From an uncultured Parabacteroides sp. (GTDB lineage: Bacteria > Bacteroidota > Bacteroidia > Bacteroidales > Tannerellaceae), in contig CAKUZF010000050.1 of assembly GCA_934718155.1 (NCBI GenBank), positions 1 through 15,789 on the forward strand: a DNA stretch of 15,789 nt. The letters are read 5' to 3'. Position numbers and translations under genes: made by a program. Below are positions 1-6,791 of the stretch, piece after piece (positions within the stretch are counted from its first letter, which is position 1; every line of letters starts with the position of its first letter). Below the pieces are notes generated by a model that made no database searches, was not told the origin of the DNA, and saw nothing but the letters and a program-made list of their open reading frames with translations.

Positions 1-348
1 CACCTGCTCGACCAGATGGTGCAGAACGACGAGATCGACTCCGCCAAGGAGGAGGGCCGCATCGAAGGACGTGCCGAAGGTCGCGCCGAGGGCTGGACGC
101 TTGGCGTGGAGAAGGGCAAGGAAGAAGGACGTGCCGAAGGTTTAGCTGAAGGCCATACAAAAGGCAAGGAAGAAGGACGTGCTGAAGGTTTGGCCGAGGG
201 TTTAGAGCAAGGCATTGCTCAAGGTGTGGAACAAGGCCAGCAGGGGGAGCGACTCAAGAATGCAGCCGGCATGAAAGCGGCAGGCATCCCCGCCGCCACC
301 ATCGCCACCATCACGGGGCTAACGGCCGAGGAGATCGACGCCTTGTAG
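1..348 (+). CDS. Rpn-family nuclease (PD-(D/E)XK transposase-like), C-terminal tail, 5' truncated
   Basis: The reading frame is open from the first base and ends with TAG at 346-348, so the gene begins upstream and only about 115 C-terminal residues are visible. What is seen is a low-complexity, highly charged tail made of EGRAEG / EEGRAEGLAEG repeats, followed by a small helical ending (MKAAGIPAATIATITGLTAE). This combination is typical of the C-terminus of Rpn-family recombination-promoting nucleases / putative transposases (PDDEXK_2), abundant in Bacteroidetes; the catalytic core would lie outside the window. Family members are DNA endonucleases linked to recA-independent recombination. 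Within the tail a 48-bp unit (115-162, again at 163-210) is tandemly duplicated in frame with mostly silent differences. Family assignment rests on the tail alone, so it is probable and not certain; an internal ATG at 16 is not a credible start. Confidence 0.72.
   Translation, partial: HLLDQMVQNDEIDSAKEEGRIEGRAEGRAEGWTLGVEKGKEEGRAEGLAEGHTKGKEEGRAEGLAEGLEQGIAQGVEQGQQGERLKNAAGMKAAGIPAATIATITGLTAEEIDAL
115..210 (+). repeat. 48-bp in-frame tandem duplication in the Rpn tail
   Basis: Two 48-bp units start with the same GGCAAGGAAGAAGGACGTGC (115 and 163) and stay nearly identical for about 38 bases, after which they diverge. The differences in the shared part are third-position changes. Each unit encodes 16 residues of the EGRAEG-type tail, so copy number could change without breaking the frame. 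Confidence 0.8.
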
Positions 349-392
349 GCCGCCCCGCACACAGAAGCCAATCATTCTTTTGTTTTTATAGC

Positions 393-430
393 CATCACCC
401 CGAGGAGCAACACCTCCCTTCGGGGTGATG
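393..430. terminator. Terminator-like inverted repeat downstream of the Rpn gene
   Basis: An 11-bp perfect stem, CATCACCCCGA (393-403) with TCGGGGTGATG (420-430), encloses a 16-nt loop that can itself pair GGAG with CTCC. It lies 45 bases after the Rpn stop codon. There is no good T-run on either strand (TGCGTTTAAG follows on the plus strand), so a factor-dependent or unusual terminator is as likely as an intrinsic one. Confidence 0.4.
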
Positions 431-451
431 TGCGTTTAAGGCCATTCCGTC

Positions 452-547
452 ATGAAATTGCGAGTCGCCCCGCGAATGCTGAACCAGTTGATCAAGCACT
501 CGCATGGCGAGTTTCGCTTCATGTACTACGAGTGGCAGCCCCTGTGA
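452..547 (+). other. Possible 31-residue open frame between convergent genes
   Basis: An ATG at 452 opens a short frame (MKLRVAPRMLNQ... ending MYYEWQPL) closed by TGA at 545-547, ten bases before the end of the minus-strand gene. The amino-acid mix is protein-like, but there is no Shine-Dalgarno sequence and no family I recognise. It may be a remnant of an older gene or chance. Apart from this and the hairpin at 393-430, I see nothing else in 349-556. Confidence 0.15.
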
Positions 548-556
548 GCCTCTTTC

Positions 557-2410
557 TTATCGGCTCCCTAAATCGTCGTAGAGTGTTTGCAGCAGGGCCT
601 TCCCTTTGGCTAAACGCTTGTCGCTGCCTGCTTGAGGCTGCTCCATCAAGGGGCGATTGCTCTCGTTGTCGTAGACACTGATGCCGCTCGGGTCGACCCA
701 GCCAAAGCCGTTTTGGAACGTGAAGAAGGCTTGCGCAGGCGACTGTGGGGACAGCAGGTCTTTGCTGAAGCGGAACTCATCGGCCGAAAGCCCCAGCTGA
801 TGCAACAGGGTGGCCGCTAAATCGGTTTGATTGCCTATCTTCTCGACCGTGAGGGGCGACTTGAGCGCACCTCCCACCCAAAGCATGGGAATGCGGTAGC
901 GCAGCGGGTCGTTCACCTGTATGCCGTCGGGATAGCTATATCCGTGGTCGGCCACAAAGACGACCAGGCTGTTCTTCCAGGCGGGCAACGCCCGGAATCG
1001 CTCGATGAAGTGGCCCAAGCAGCTGTCGGTGAAGGCAACCGTGTTGAGGTAGCGATGTTCCATCTTATGATAGGGCACTTCGAAAGGCTCATGGCTGCTC
1101 AGCGTCAAGAAGGTCGTGAACCAAGGAGCGTCGTCGCTCCGCTGGGCGATGTCTTGATAGAGGTGCTCAAAGGTGATGTCGTCGTTGGCTCCCCATTTGC
1201 TGAGTCGGTCGCTCAGGGGGAAATCTTGGTCGGAGGTCAGCCGTTGATAGCCCGAGCTGAAGAAGAAGCTGCGCATGTTGGTGAAGTTGATGTCGCCTCC
1301 ATACAGCACGTCGGAGCGGTAGCCCACGCTGTCTAAACTGCGGGCGATGGCCGGAAGGGTTTGGCTTTTGGCGGGATACTTCATGACAGACGTCGTAGGC
1401 TGCGCCAAATAGCCATTCAGGATGGCCACCAAGCCACGGTCTGTCCGGAAAGAGTTGGCGTAGAGGTTGGTGAATTTCACGCCCTCTTGGCTCAACTGGT
1501 TGAGGCAGGGCGTGATGCCCGCTTCGCCGCCAAAGGCCTCGATGGCGTTTGCCGAGAAGCTTTCGAGGATGACCAGCAGGATGTTTGGCCGCTCGGTGGT
1601 GAGGAGGCGGGGCGCCTCTTGCGCCAGTGAGTCGGCTGTCTCCACGGGAGCCATCAGCTCCTCAAAGCGTGCGGCCCGTTCTTCCTCGGGGAAGAAATCA
1701 AACTGCTTGGCAAAGTCTTGCTGCTTGCTCAATGAGCTGATCAGGCTGAAGCAGGGGTTGATGGCGGCATGGTTCAGGAATTGGTCTTGGCTGTAATAGA
1801 CCATGCCCACGTTGGCGGTGGAGGTGGTCACGCCTCCCCTTATCGGGATGAACAGCAGGCCGCCCAGCAGGATAAGCAGCAGCGTTTGCTTGGCCTGCGA
1901 CGACCGATTGCCGCGACGGCTTCCATCGGGGCACAGGTGCAACAGCGGGCGCATCCCGAAATAGATCAGTGCGGCGTAGAGCAGCCACACCAGCAGCTGC
2001 AAGGCGAACAATCCCATGGGCACGCTCGCCATCGCCTCGGCGGGCGACTTCAGATAGAAGAAGAGGGTCGCGTCTAAACGAAATCCCCAGAAGCCATAGA
2101 GGGCCACGTCGAGGGCGAAGATGGCCGCGACGGCCAAGGCCGCCACGAGGAGATAGACGTTCAGGCTTTTGCGCAGCCAGCTTCCCGGTTTCCATACCGC
2201 CACCAGCAGGAGGAGCAGAGGGAGCGCGGTTAGATAGCCGGCCAGTGTGCAATCCAGCTTCAGGCCGTGCCAAGCCACGTCGCAGAAGTCTCGTGCGCCG
2301 TAGCCTTTGGCCAGCGCGTGGTGATAAAACAGAAATACCGGTTTCTGCAAAGCAAAAACCGGTAACCATGCTGTAAAAAGACTGATCAGAAATTGCAGCG
2401 ATTTACTCAT
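557..2410 (-). CDS. LTA-synthase-type membrane sulfatase-fold transferase
   Basis: A 617-residue protein of the alkaline-phosphatase/sulfatase superfamily, LtaS/MdoB-like branch. Five hydrophobic segments (about residues 5-28, 56-73, 84-106, 132-151, 176-190) form the N-terminal membrane part. The extracytoplasmic domain starts near 272 with PNILLVILESF (metal ligand E283), then FRTDRG with T323 as the likely nucleophile, SSHEPF (H440) and VADHG (D488, H489), the canonical metal-binding set. The family moves phosphoglycerol or phosphoethanolamine groups, or hydrolyses sulfate/phosphate esters, at the outer face of the inner membrane. A Gram-negative Bacteroidales cell makes no classical lipoteichoic acid, so the substrate here is open; a periplasmic glycan or lipid head-group modification is my inference. 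The ATG at 2408-2410 overlaps the stop of the ABC-F gene (ATGA), indicating translational coupling. All catalytic residues that I can check are present. Confidence 0.85.
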   Translation of the reverse strand: MSKSLQFLISLFTAWLPVFALQKPVFLFYHHALAKGYGARDFCDVAWHGLKLDCTLAGYLTALPLLLLLVAVWKPGSWLRKSLNVYLLVAALAVAAIFALDVALYGFWGFRLDATLFFYLKSPAEAMASVPMGLFALQLLVWLLYAALIYFGMRPLLHLCPDGSRRGNRSSQAKQTLLLILLGGLLFIPIRGGVTTSTANVGMVYYSQDQFLNHAAINPCFSLISSLSKQQDFAKQFDFFPEEERAARFEELMAPVETADSLAQEAPRLLTTERPNILLVILESFSANAIEAFGGEAGITPCLNQLSQEGVKFTNLYANSFRTDRGLVAILNGYLAQPTTSVMKYPAKSQTLPAIARSLDSVGYRSDVLYGGDINFTNMRSFFFSSGYQRLTSDQDFPLSDRLSKWGANDDITFEHLYQDIAQRSDDAPWFTTFLTLSSHEPFEVPYHKMEHRYLNTVAFTDSCLGHFIERFRALPAWKNSLVVFVADHGYSYPDGIQVNDPLRYRIPMLWVGGALKSPLTVEKIGNQTDLAATLLHQLGLSADEFRFSKDLLSPQSPAQAFFTFQNGFGWVDPSGISVYDNESNRPLMEQPQAGSDKRLAKGKALLQTLYDDLGSR

Positions 2411-4023
2411 TGCGCATAGAGCTTTTGGCGCAACTCGGCAATCGCTGGATCAGTGATGTAATCATCATAATCCATCATCTTGTCGATGATGCCATTGGGT
2501 GTCAACTCGATGATGCGGTTGGCCACGGTCTGGATGAACTCATGGTCGTGGCTGGAGAAGAGCAGGTTGCCCTTGAAGGTCTTCAGCGTGTTGTTGAACG
2601 CCTGGATAGACTCCAAGTCCAAGTGGTTGGTCGGCGTGTCGAGGATGATGCAGTTTGCGTCGATCAGCATCATGCGCGAAATCATGCATCGCATCTTCTC
2701 GCCTCCCGAGAGCACGCTCACCTTCTTCAGCAGCTCCTCGCCCGAGAACAACATGCGGCCCAAGAAACCCTTGAGGAACACCTCGTTCGTGTCTGGCGAG
2801 AACTGGCAGAGCCAGTCGATCAGGCTATAGTCGGAGTTGAAGTATTTCGAGTTGTCGAGCGGCAGATAGGAGGTGGTGATGGTCTGTCCCCACTGGTAGC
2901 TACCCTCGTCGGGCTTCTCCTCGCCATTGATGATCTGGAAGAGGGCTGTCATCGCACGTGGGTCGTGGCTGATGAAGACAATCTTGTCTTCCTTCTCGAC
3001 GTTGAAGTTCAGGTCTTTGAACAACACCTGTCCGTCGATGGTCTTCGTCAGGCCCTTCACCTCCAGAATCTGGTTGCCCGGCTCGCGGTTGGGGGTGAAC
3101 AGGATGCCCGGGTAGCGGCGCGAAGAGGGCTTAATCTCCTCGATGTTCAACTTCTCCAACATCTTCTTGCGGCTCGTGGTCTGCTTCGACTTCGCCACGT
3201 TGGCGCTGAATCGGCGGATAAACTCCTCCAGCTCCTTCTTCTTCTCCTCGGCCTTCTTGTTCTGGTTCTGCAGCTGCTTCAAGGCCAGCTGGCTGGATTC
3301 ATACCAGAAGCTGTAGTTGCCGGCGAAGAGGGTCAGCTTGTTGAAGTCGATATCTACGGTGTGCGTACAAACAGCATCCAAGAAGTGGCGGTCGTGGCTG
3401 ACAACCAACACGGTGTGCTCGAAGTTTGAGAGGTAGTTCTCCAGCCAGGAAACGGTCTCCAAGTCGAGGTCGTTGGTCGGCTCATCCAGCAGCAGGTTGT
3501 CGGGCTGTCCGAAAAGGGCTCTGGCCAGCAAGACGCGCACCTTCTGCTTACCGCTCAGGTCCTTCATCATCATGTAGTGCAGATCCTCCTTGATGCCCAA
3601 TCCGCTAAGCAGGTTGGCGGCGTCGCTCTCGGCGTTCCAGCCCTCCATCTCGGCGAACTTCTCCTCCAGCTCTGAGACGCGGATGCCATCCTCGTCGCTG
3701 AAGTCGGGCTTCTCGTAAAGCGCGTTCTTCTCGCTCATAATGTCCCACAACACGGTGTGGCCCTGCAGCACGGTGTCCATCACAGTGAACTCGTCGAAAG
3801 CGAAGTGATCCTGGCTCAATACGGAAAGACGCTCTCCAGGACCCAAGTTCACGCTGCCACGTGTAGGATCTAATTGCTTGCTGATGACGCGTAGGAACGT
3901 GGATTTTCCTGCGCCATTCGCACCAATGATACCATAGCAATTGCCCGGTGTGAACTTCATGTTCACATCTTGAAAGAGGATGCGCTTTCCGAACTGCACA
4001 TCCAGGTTGTTGACTGTAATCAT
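2407..4023 (-). CDS. ABC-F family ATPase with one degenerate ATP site
   Basis: A 538-residue soluble protein with two ABC ATPase domains joined by a charged linker (about 240-295), and no membrane segments. This is the ABC-F architecture (Uup/YbiT/YkpA-like), whose characterised members bind the ribosome and affect translation. Domain 1 has Walker A GANGAGKS (34-41), a variant signature LSGKQ (156-160), Walker B LLLDEP with E181, and switch H210. Domain 2 has a normal signature LSGGE (438-442) and H492, but its Walker A is replaced by ISHDPRAMTALF (351-362, lysine replaced by M358) and its Walker B reads LDTPT, with T463 where the catalytic glutamate should be. One composite site therefore looks intact and the other lost. 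It is the first gene of a two-gene operon, with a likely promoter at 4061-4068. Broad function is confident; the specific ribosomal role is unknown. Confidence 0.9.
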   Translation of the reverse strand: MITVNNLDVQFGKRILFQDVNMKFTPGNCYGIIGANGAGKSTFLRVISKQLDPTRGSVNLGPGERLSVLSQDHFAFDEFTVMDTVLQGHTVLWDIMSEKNALYEKPDFSDEDGIRVSELEEKFAEMEGWNAESDAANLLSGLGIKEDLHYMMMKDLSGKQKVRVLLARALFGQPDNLLLDEPTNDLDLETVSWLENYLSNFEHTVLVVSHDRHFLDAVCTHTVDIDFNKLTLFAGNYSFWYESSQLALKQLQNQNKKAEEKKKELEEFIRRFSANVAKSKQTTSRKKMLEKLNIEEIKPSSRRYPGILFTPNREPGNQILEVKGLTKTIDGQVLFKDLNFNVEKEDKIVFISHDPRAMTALFQIINGEEKPDEGSYQWGQTITTSYLPLDNSKYFNSDYSLIDWLCQFSPDTNEVFLKGFLGRMLFSGEELLKKVSVLSGGEKMRCMISRMMLIDANCIILDTPTNHLDLESIQAFNNTLKTFKGNLLFSSHDHEFIQTVANRIIELTPNGIIDKMMDYDDYITDPAIAELRQKLYAQ

Positions 4024-4060
4024 ATTTTATTTATACCTATTGATTTTGCAAAGTGTGCCG

Positions 4061-4068
4061 CAAAGGTA
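4061..4068 (-). promoter_or_regulatory. Bacteroidetes -7 box for the ABC-F operon
   Basis: On the minus strand the sequence reads TACCTTTG, an exact match to TAnnTTTG, about 38 bases before the ABC-F ATG. No clear TTTG -33 element is seen 19-21 bases upstream, so support is partial. Confidence 0.5.
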
Positions 4069-4137
4069 CGAAATAATCTTGGCTTATCGCCTTTTCCGCC
4101 TCAGATAATGGTGCGAGAGAGGCGGCTGGCGGCCTGA

Positions 4138-4155
4138 ATACCCAAAACAGGGTAT
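4138..4155. promoter_or_regulatory. Inverted repeat in the divergent intergenic region
   Basis: ATACCC (4138-4143) and GGGTAT (4150-4155) form a 6-bp inverted repeat around AAAACA. It sits between the divergent ABC-F and hemerythrin-LuxR genes, where an operator would be expected. No regulator can be named for it. Confidence 0.25.
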
Positions 4156-4196
4156 GTTGTTGCGCACGACGGATGATAAATACCTGCTTTTGGGGA

Positions 4197-4227
4197 TTGT
4201 GAGAGTCGGCGATTTTTACGACATTTG
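4197..4227 (+). promoter_or_regulatory. Candidate promoter of the hemerythrin-LuxR gene
   Basis: TTG at 4197-4199 is followed after 20 bases by GACATTTG (4220-4227), one mismatch from TAnnTTTG. It lies about 31 bases before the start codon. A Shine-Dalgarno-like AAGGAG (4242-4247) follows, 11 bases before the ATG. Confidence 0.35.
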
Positions 4228-4258
4228 CCGACGTTTTCGTTAAGGAGATTATTTAGGT

Positions 4259-5212
4259 ATGAGAATTGTAAAGGCTTATGAGGCAAATGATAAGATGATT
4301 GCTATCATTCGCGACAACTACAACGTGCTGCAAAGCTTGGGTAGCTTCGGCATTCAGTTAGGCTTTGGCGACAAAACGGTCGATGAGGTGTGTCAGGAGC
4401 ACGAGGTGGACACCTTCACCTTCTTATCGGTGGTCAACTTCACCCTCAACGGCAATGTGCACCTGCAAGAGACCGCCCGGCTCTCCGTGCCCACCCTGCT
4501 GCGCTATCTCAAGGCCAGCCATGAGTATTTTCTTGGTTTTCAGCTGCCCGCCATCCGCGAGGAACTGAAGGATGCCTTGGGTCAGCATCCGCTCGACCAG
4601 CCCATCTTGCATCTCTACGACGAGTATGCCCATTCCATCACCCAGCACATGCTCTACGAGGAAAAGATGGTCTTCCCCTATGTCGAGGCGCTGCTGCAGG
4701 GGAGCCGCTCCAGCAAGTATAACGTCGATACCTACTCCCGCCATCACCGCCAGGAGAGCGAGAAGCTGCGGGAGTTGAAGAGCATCATCCTGCGCTATCT
4801 GCCCTCCGACATCCTGCACAATCATCGCCTTTCGGCCATTCTTTACAAGATCTACAACAACGAGGACTGGCTTCGCCTGCACGCCGAGGTGGAGGATCAT
4901 TTCTTTGTGCCCGCCATCCGCTTGCTGGAGGAGCGTTCGTTGCAGCAGGACGTCTCGTCGAAGCTCAGCCAGATGATTGCCCCCACGCCCGACAGCTCCG
5001 AGAGCCTGAGCGATCGCGAGAAAGAGGTGGTCGTAGCGTTGGTGCAAGGGATGAGCAACAAGGAGATTGCCGAGCATCTTAGCATCTCGCCCAACACGGT
5101 GATGACCCATCGCCGCAACATCGCTGCCAAGCTGCAGATTCATAGCCCGGCTGGGCTAACCATCTATGCCATAGTTAATAATTTGGTGGATCTATCCGCA
5201 ATACAAGGCTAA
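4259..5212 (+). CDS. Hemerythrin (RIC/YtfE-like) domain fused to LuxR-type HTH regulator
   Basis: A 317-residue cytosolic protein. Residues about 5-60 resemble the ScdA_N (DUF542) region of RIC proteins but lack its usual cysteine pair (LGSFGIQLGFGDK). Residues about 80-225 form a hemerythrin-like four-helix bundle in which H88, H130, E134, H163, H208 and E212 reproduce the order and spacing of the di-iron ligands of RIC/YtfE (H162 is an alternative to H163). Residues about 249-312 are a LuxR/GerE helix-turn-helix (LSDREKEVV, MSNKEIAEHLSIS, NTVMTHRRNI). Such a fusion suggests a transcription regulator that senses oxygen, nitric oxide or iron status through a di-iron centre; that is inference. 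It stands alone, divergent from the ABC-F operon, with AAGGAG 11 bases before its ATG. An oxidant-sensitive Fe-S enzyme (PFOR) lies two genes downstream, a possible but unproven target. Confidence 0.88.
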   Translation: MRIVKAYEANDKMIAIIRDNYNVLQSLGSFGIQLGFGDKTVDEVCQEHEVDTFTFLSVVNFTLNGNVHLQETARLSVPTLLRYLKASHEYFLGFQLPAIREELKDALGQHPLDQPILHLYDEYAHSITQHMLYEEKMVFPYVEALLQGSRSSKYNVDTYSRHHRQESEKLRELKSIILRYLPSDILHNHRLSAILYKIYNNEDWLRLHAEVEDHFFVPAIRLLEERSLQQDVSSKLSQMIAPTPDSSESLSDREKEVVVALVQGMSNKEIAEHLSISPNTVMTHRRNIAAKLQIHSPAGLTIYAIVNNLVDLSAIQG

Positions 5213-5262
5213 ATAACAAGCGAGGCTGACAGCCCTCCTGCTAAACTGCTGCGACGCAGTAG

Positions 5263-5391
5263 CTCTAATCGAGCTCTATCGTTTCTCTAACGTTTCTCTA
5301 TCGTTTCTCTAACCCGGGATTAGAGAAACATTAGAGCAACCTCGGAGCAGCCTCGGAGCAGCCTCGGAGCAACCTCGGAGCAACCCCGTAG
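5263..5391. repeat. Array of 11-bp units in two opposed blocks
   Basis: CTCTA recurs at 5263, 5274, 5285, 5296 and 5307, exactly every 11 bases; the core unit is close to CGTTTCTCTAT. After a CCCGGG centre (5313-5318) the complement takes over: TAGAG at 5321 and 5332, then CGGAG at 5343, 5354, 5365 and 5376 and CGTAG at 5387, again every 11 bases. The inner edges pair perfectly over 10 bp (5303-5312 with 5320-5329) and imperfectly for a further unit. The period is not a multiple of three and no gene crosses it, so this is noncoding. I do not recognise it as a named element. Confidence 0.85.
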
Positions 5392-5477
5392 CAGGGGTGC
5401 GCTTGGCCCTTGGCGTATGACGGCGTACGAGGGATGAGGATGAGCTTGTATTTCGCGCGATAATTGCAAACTCCGCA

Positions 5478-5507
5478 TTGCAATATAGGGAATAATTTGT
5501 ATCTTTG
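5478..5507 (+). promoter_or_regulatory. Strong Bacteroidetes promoter of the ATPase gene
   Basis: TTG at 5478-5480, a 19-base spacer and TATCTTTG at 5500-5507 match the Bacteroidetes housekeeping promoter. Transcription should begin near 5514, so the open frame's TTG at 5505, which lies inside the -7 box, cannot be the start codon if this promoter is used. Confidence 0.68.
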
Positions 5508-5555
5508 CGGCGAATTGCCTTGCTATGGAATCGGCAAGCGAAGAAACCTGGAAAA

Positions 5556-6734
5556 GTGGAATCTTTTTATAGGACACATAAGTATTTGGTGGAGCACCTG
5601 CATGCGCCTGTGCGCAGGGGGCTGATGGACGAGATTGATTGGAACGATCGCTTGATCGGCATCAAAGGGTCTCGTGGCGTTGGCAAGACCACATTCCTGC
5701 TCGATTACGCCCGTGAGCGTTTTGGAGCAGACGACAAGGCTTGCCTTTACATCAACTTGAACCACTTTTACTTCACGGAGCGCACGTTGGTAGACTTCGC
5801 TACGGCGTTCAGGGCCAATGGCGGGCGCGTGTTGCTGATCGACCAGGTGTTTAAGTATGCGAATTGGTCGAAGGAGCTTCGCCAGCTGTATGACACGTTC
5901 GACGATTTGAAGATCGTCTTTTCTGGGTCGTCGGTCATGCGGCTGAAGGATGAGAATCCCGATTTGGCGGGTCGCGTGTCGGCCTACCACCTGCGGGGCT
6001 TCTCGTTTAGGGAGTTCTTAAACCTGATGTCGGGCAATGCGTTTTCGGCCTATACGCTCGACGAGATCGTGGCGCATCATGAGGAGATTGCGGCCGAGAT
6101 CAGCCGCAGGGTGAAGCCGCTGGAGTATTTCCAGAGCTACTTGCATCATGGGTTCTATCCCTTTTTCCTGGAGAAACGCAATTTTTCGGAGAATCTGCTG
6201 AAGACGATGAACATGATGTTGGAGGTGGATGTTCTATATATCAAACAGATCGAGCAGTCTTACCTGCCCAAGCTGCGCAGGTTGCTTTATCTGTTGGCGG
6301 TGGCTGCGCCGAGCTCGCCCAACGTGAGCCAGCTGAGCAAGGAGATCGGAGCGTCGAGGGCTACGGTGATGAACTACATCAAGTACTTGTCGGAGGCCCG
6401 TTTGGTGAACATGCTTTATCCCGAGGGAGAGAGTTTCCCGAAGAAGCCGGCGGCGGTCTATATGTATAACTCCAATTTGATGTTTCCCGTGCGCCCCATG
6501 GAGGTCAATCCTCAGACGGTGCGCGAGGCCTTCTTCATCAACCAGTTGGTGAAAGACAACGTGGTGAACGAGGGCAGGCGAGGGGCGAACTTCTTGGTGA
6601 ACGGCCGCTATCCCTTCCGCATCGACGAGGGCTTGAAGGGACGGCGCAACGCGGAGCTGCATTATGCGGTGGATCAGGTCGAGGTGGGGGCTGAGAATCA
6701 GATTCCCCTTTGGCTCTTTGGCTTTTTATATTGA
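5556..6734 (+). CDS. AAA_14-type ATPase with C-terminal nuclease-like domain, Walker B E-to-Q
   Basis: With the GTG at 5556 this is 392 residues. Walker A GSRGVGKT is at 38-45; Walker B reads LLIDQ, with D96 followed by Q97 where the family normally has the catalytic glutamate (LFIDEVHKY-type). A sensor FSGSS (122-126) follows, then GFSFREFL, a winged-helix-like segment (about 255-288), and a C-terminal stretch FLVNGRYPFRIDEG ... IPLWLFGFLY that matches the DUF4143-like end of this large family of uncharacterised Bacteroidetes ATPases. Function is unknown; the family occurs in many scattered copies. The start is uncertain: the frame extends to 5505, but the -7 box lies there; TTG 5520 and GTG 5556 are the alternatives, and an ATG at 5525 is out of frame by one base. 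It is probably monocistronic with its own promoter, 57 bases before PFOR. Confidence 0.82.
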   Translation: MESFYRTHKYLVEHLHAPVRRGLMDEIDWNDRLIGIKGSRGVGKTTFLLDYARERFGADDKACLYINLNHFYFTERTLVDFATAFRANGGRVLLIDQVFKYANWSKELRQLYDTFDDLKIVFSGSSVMRLKDENPDLAGRVSAYHLRGFSFREFLNLMSGNAFSAYTLDEIVAHHEEIAAEISRRVKPLEYFQSYLHHGFYPFFLEKRNFSENLLKTMNMMLEVDVLYIKQIEQSYLPKLRRLLYLLAVAAPSSPNVSQLSKEIGASRATVMNYIKYLSEARLVNMLYPEGESFPKKPAAVYMYNSNLMFPVRPMEVNPQTVREAFFINQLVKDNVVNEGRRGANFLVNGRYPFRIDEGLKGRRNAELHYAVDQVEVGAENQIPLWLFGFLY

Positions 6735-6791
6735 GATTGTAAGGATTAGAGATAAGATAACATTATAGAATACTTTTAGTTTTATAAGTCT

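Noticed and set aside
1698..2369. 223-residue minus-strand open frame overlapping the LTA-synthase-type gene
   Set aside because: Same strand but different frame, Arg/Pro-rich, no motifs; the sulfatase-fold frame accounts for the region.
2410..3429. 339-residue plus-strand open frame opposite the ABC-F gene
   Set aside because: Its leucine- and valine-rich, low-complexity translation mirrors the sense codons; the ABC-F motifs are unambiguous on the other strand.
5263..5391. CRISPR array
   Set aside because: Units are 11 bases with no spacers and no cas genes are near; it is a simple phased tandem array.
5505..5555. Extended N-terminus of the ATPase from TTG 5505
   Set aside because: The codon lies within the TATCTTTG -7 box, so it would not be transcribed from that promoter; a downstream start is favoured.
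5320..5577. 85-residue minus-strand open frame with LLRGCSEVA repeats
   Set aside because: It is a translation of the 11-bp array, whose period is not a multiple of three, and runs backwards over the ATPase promoter.
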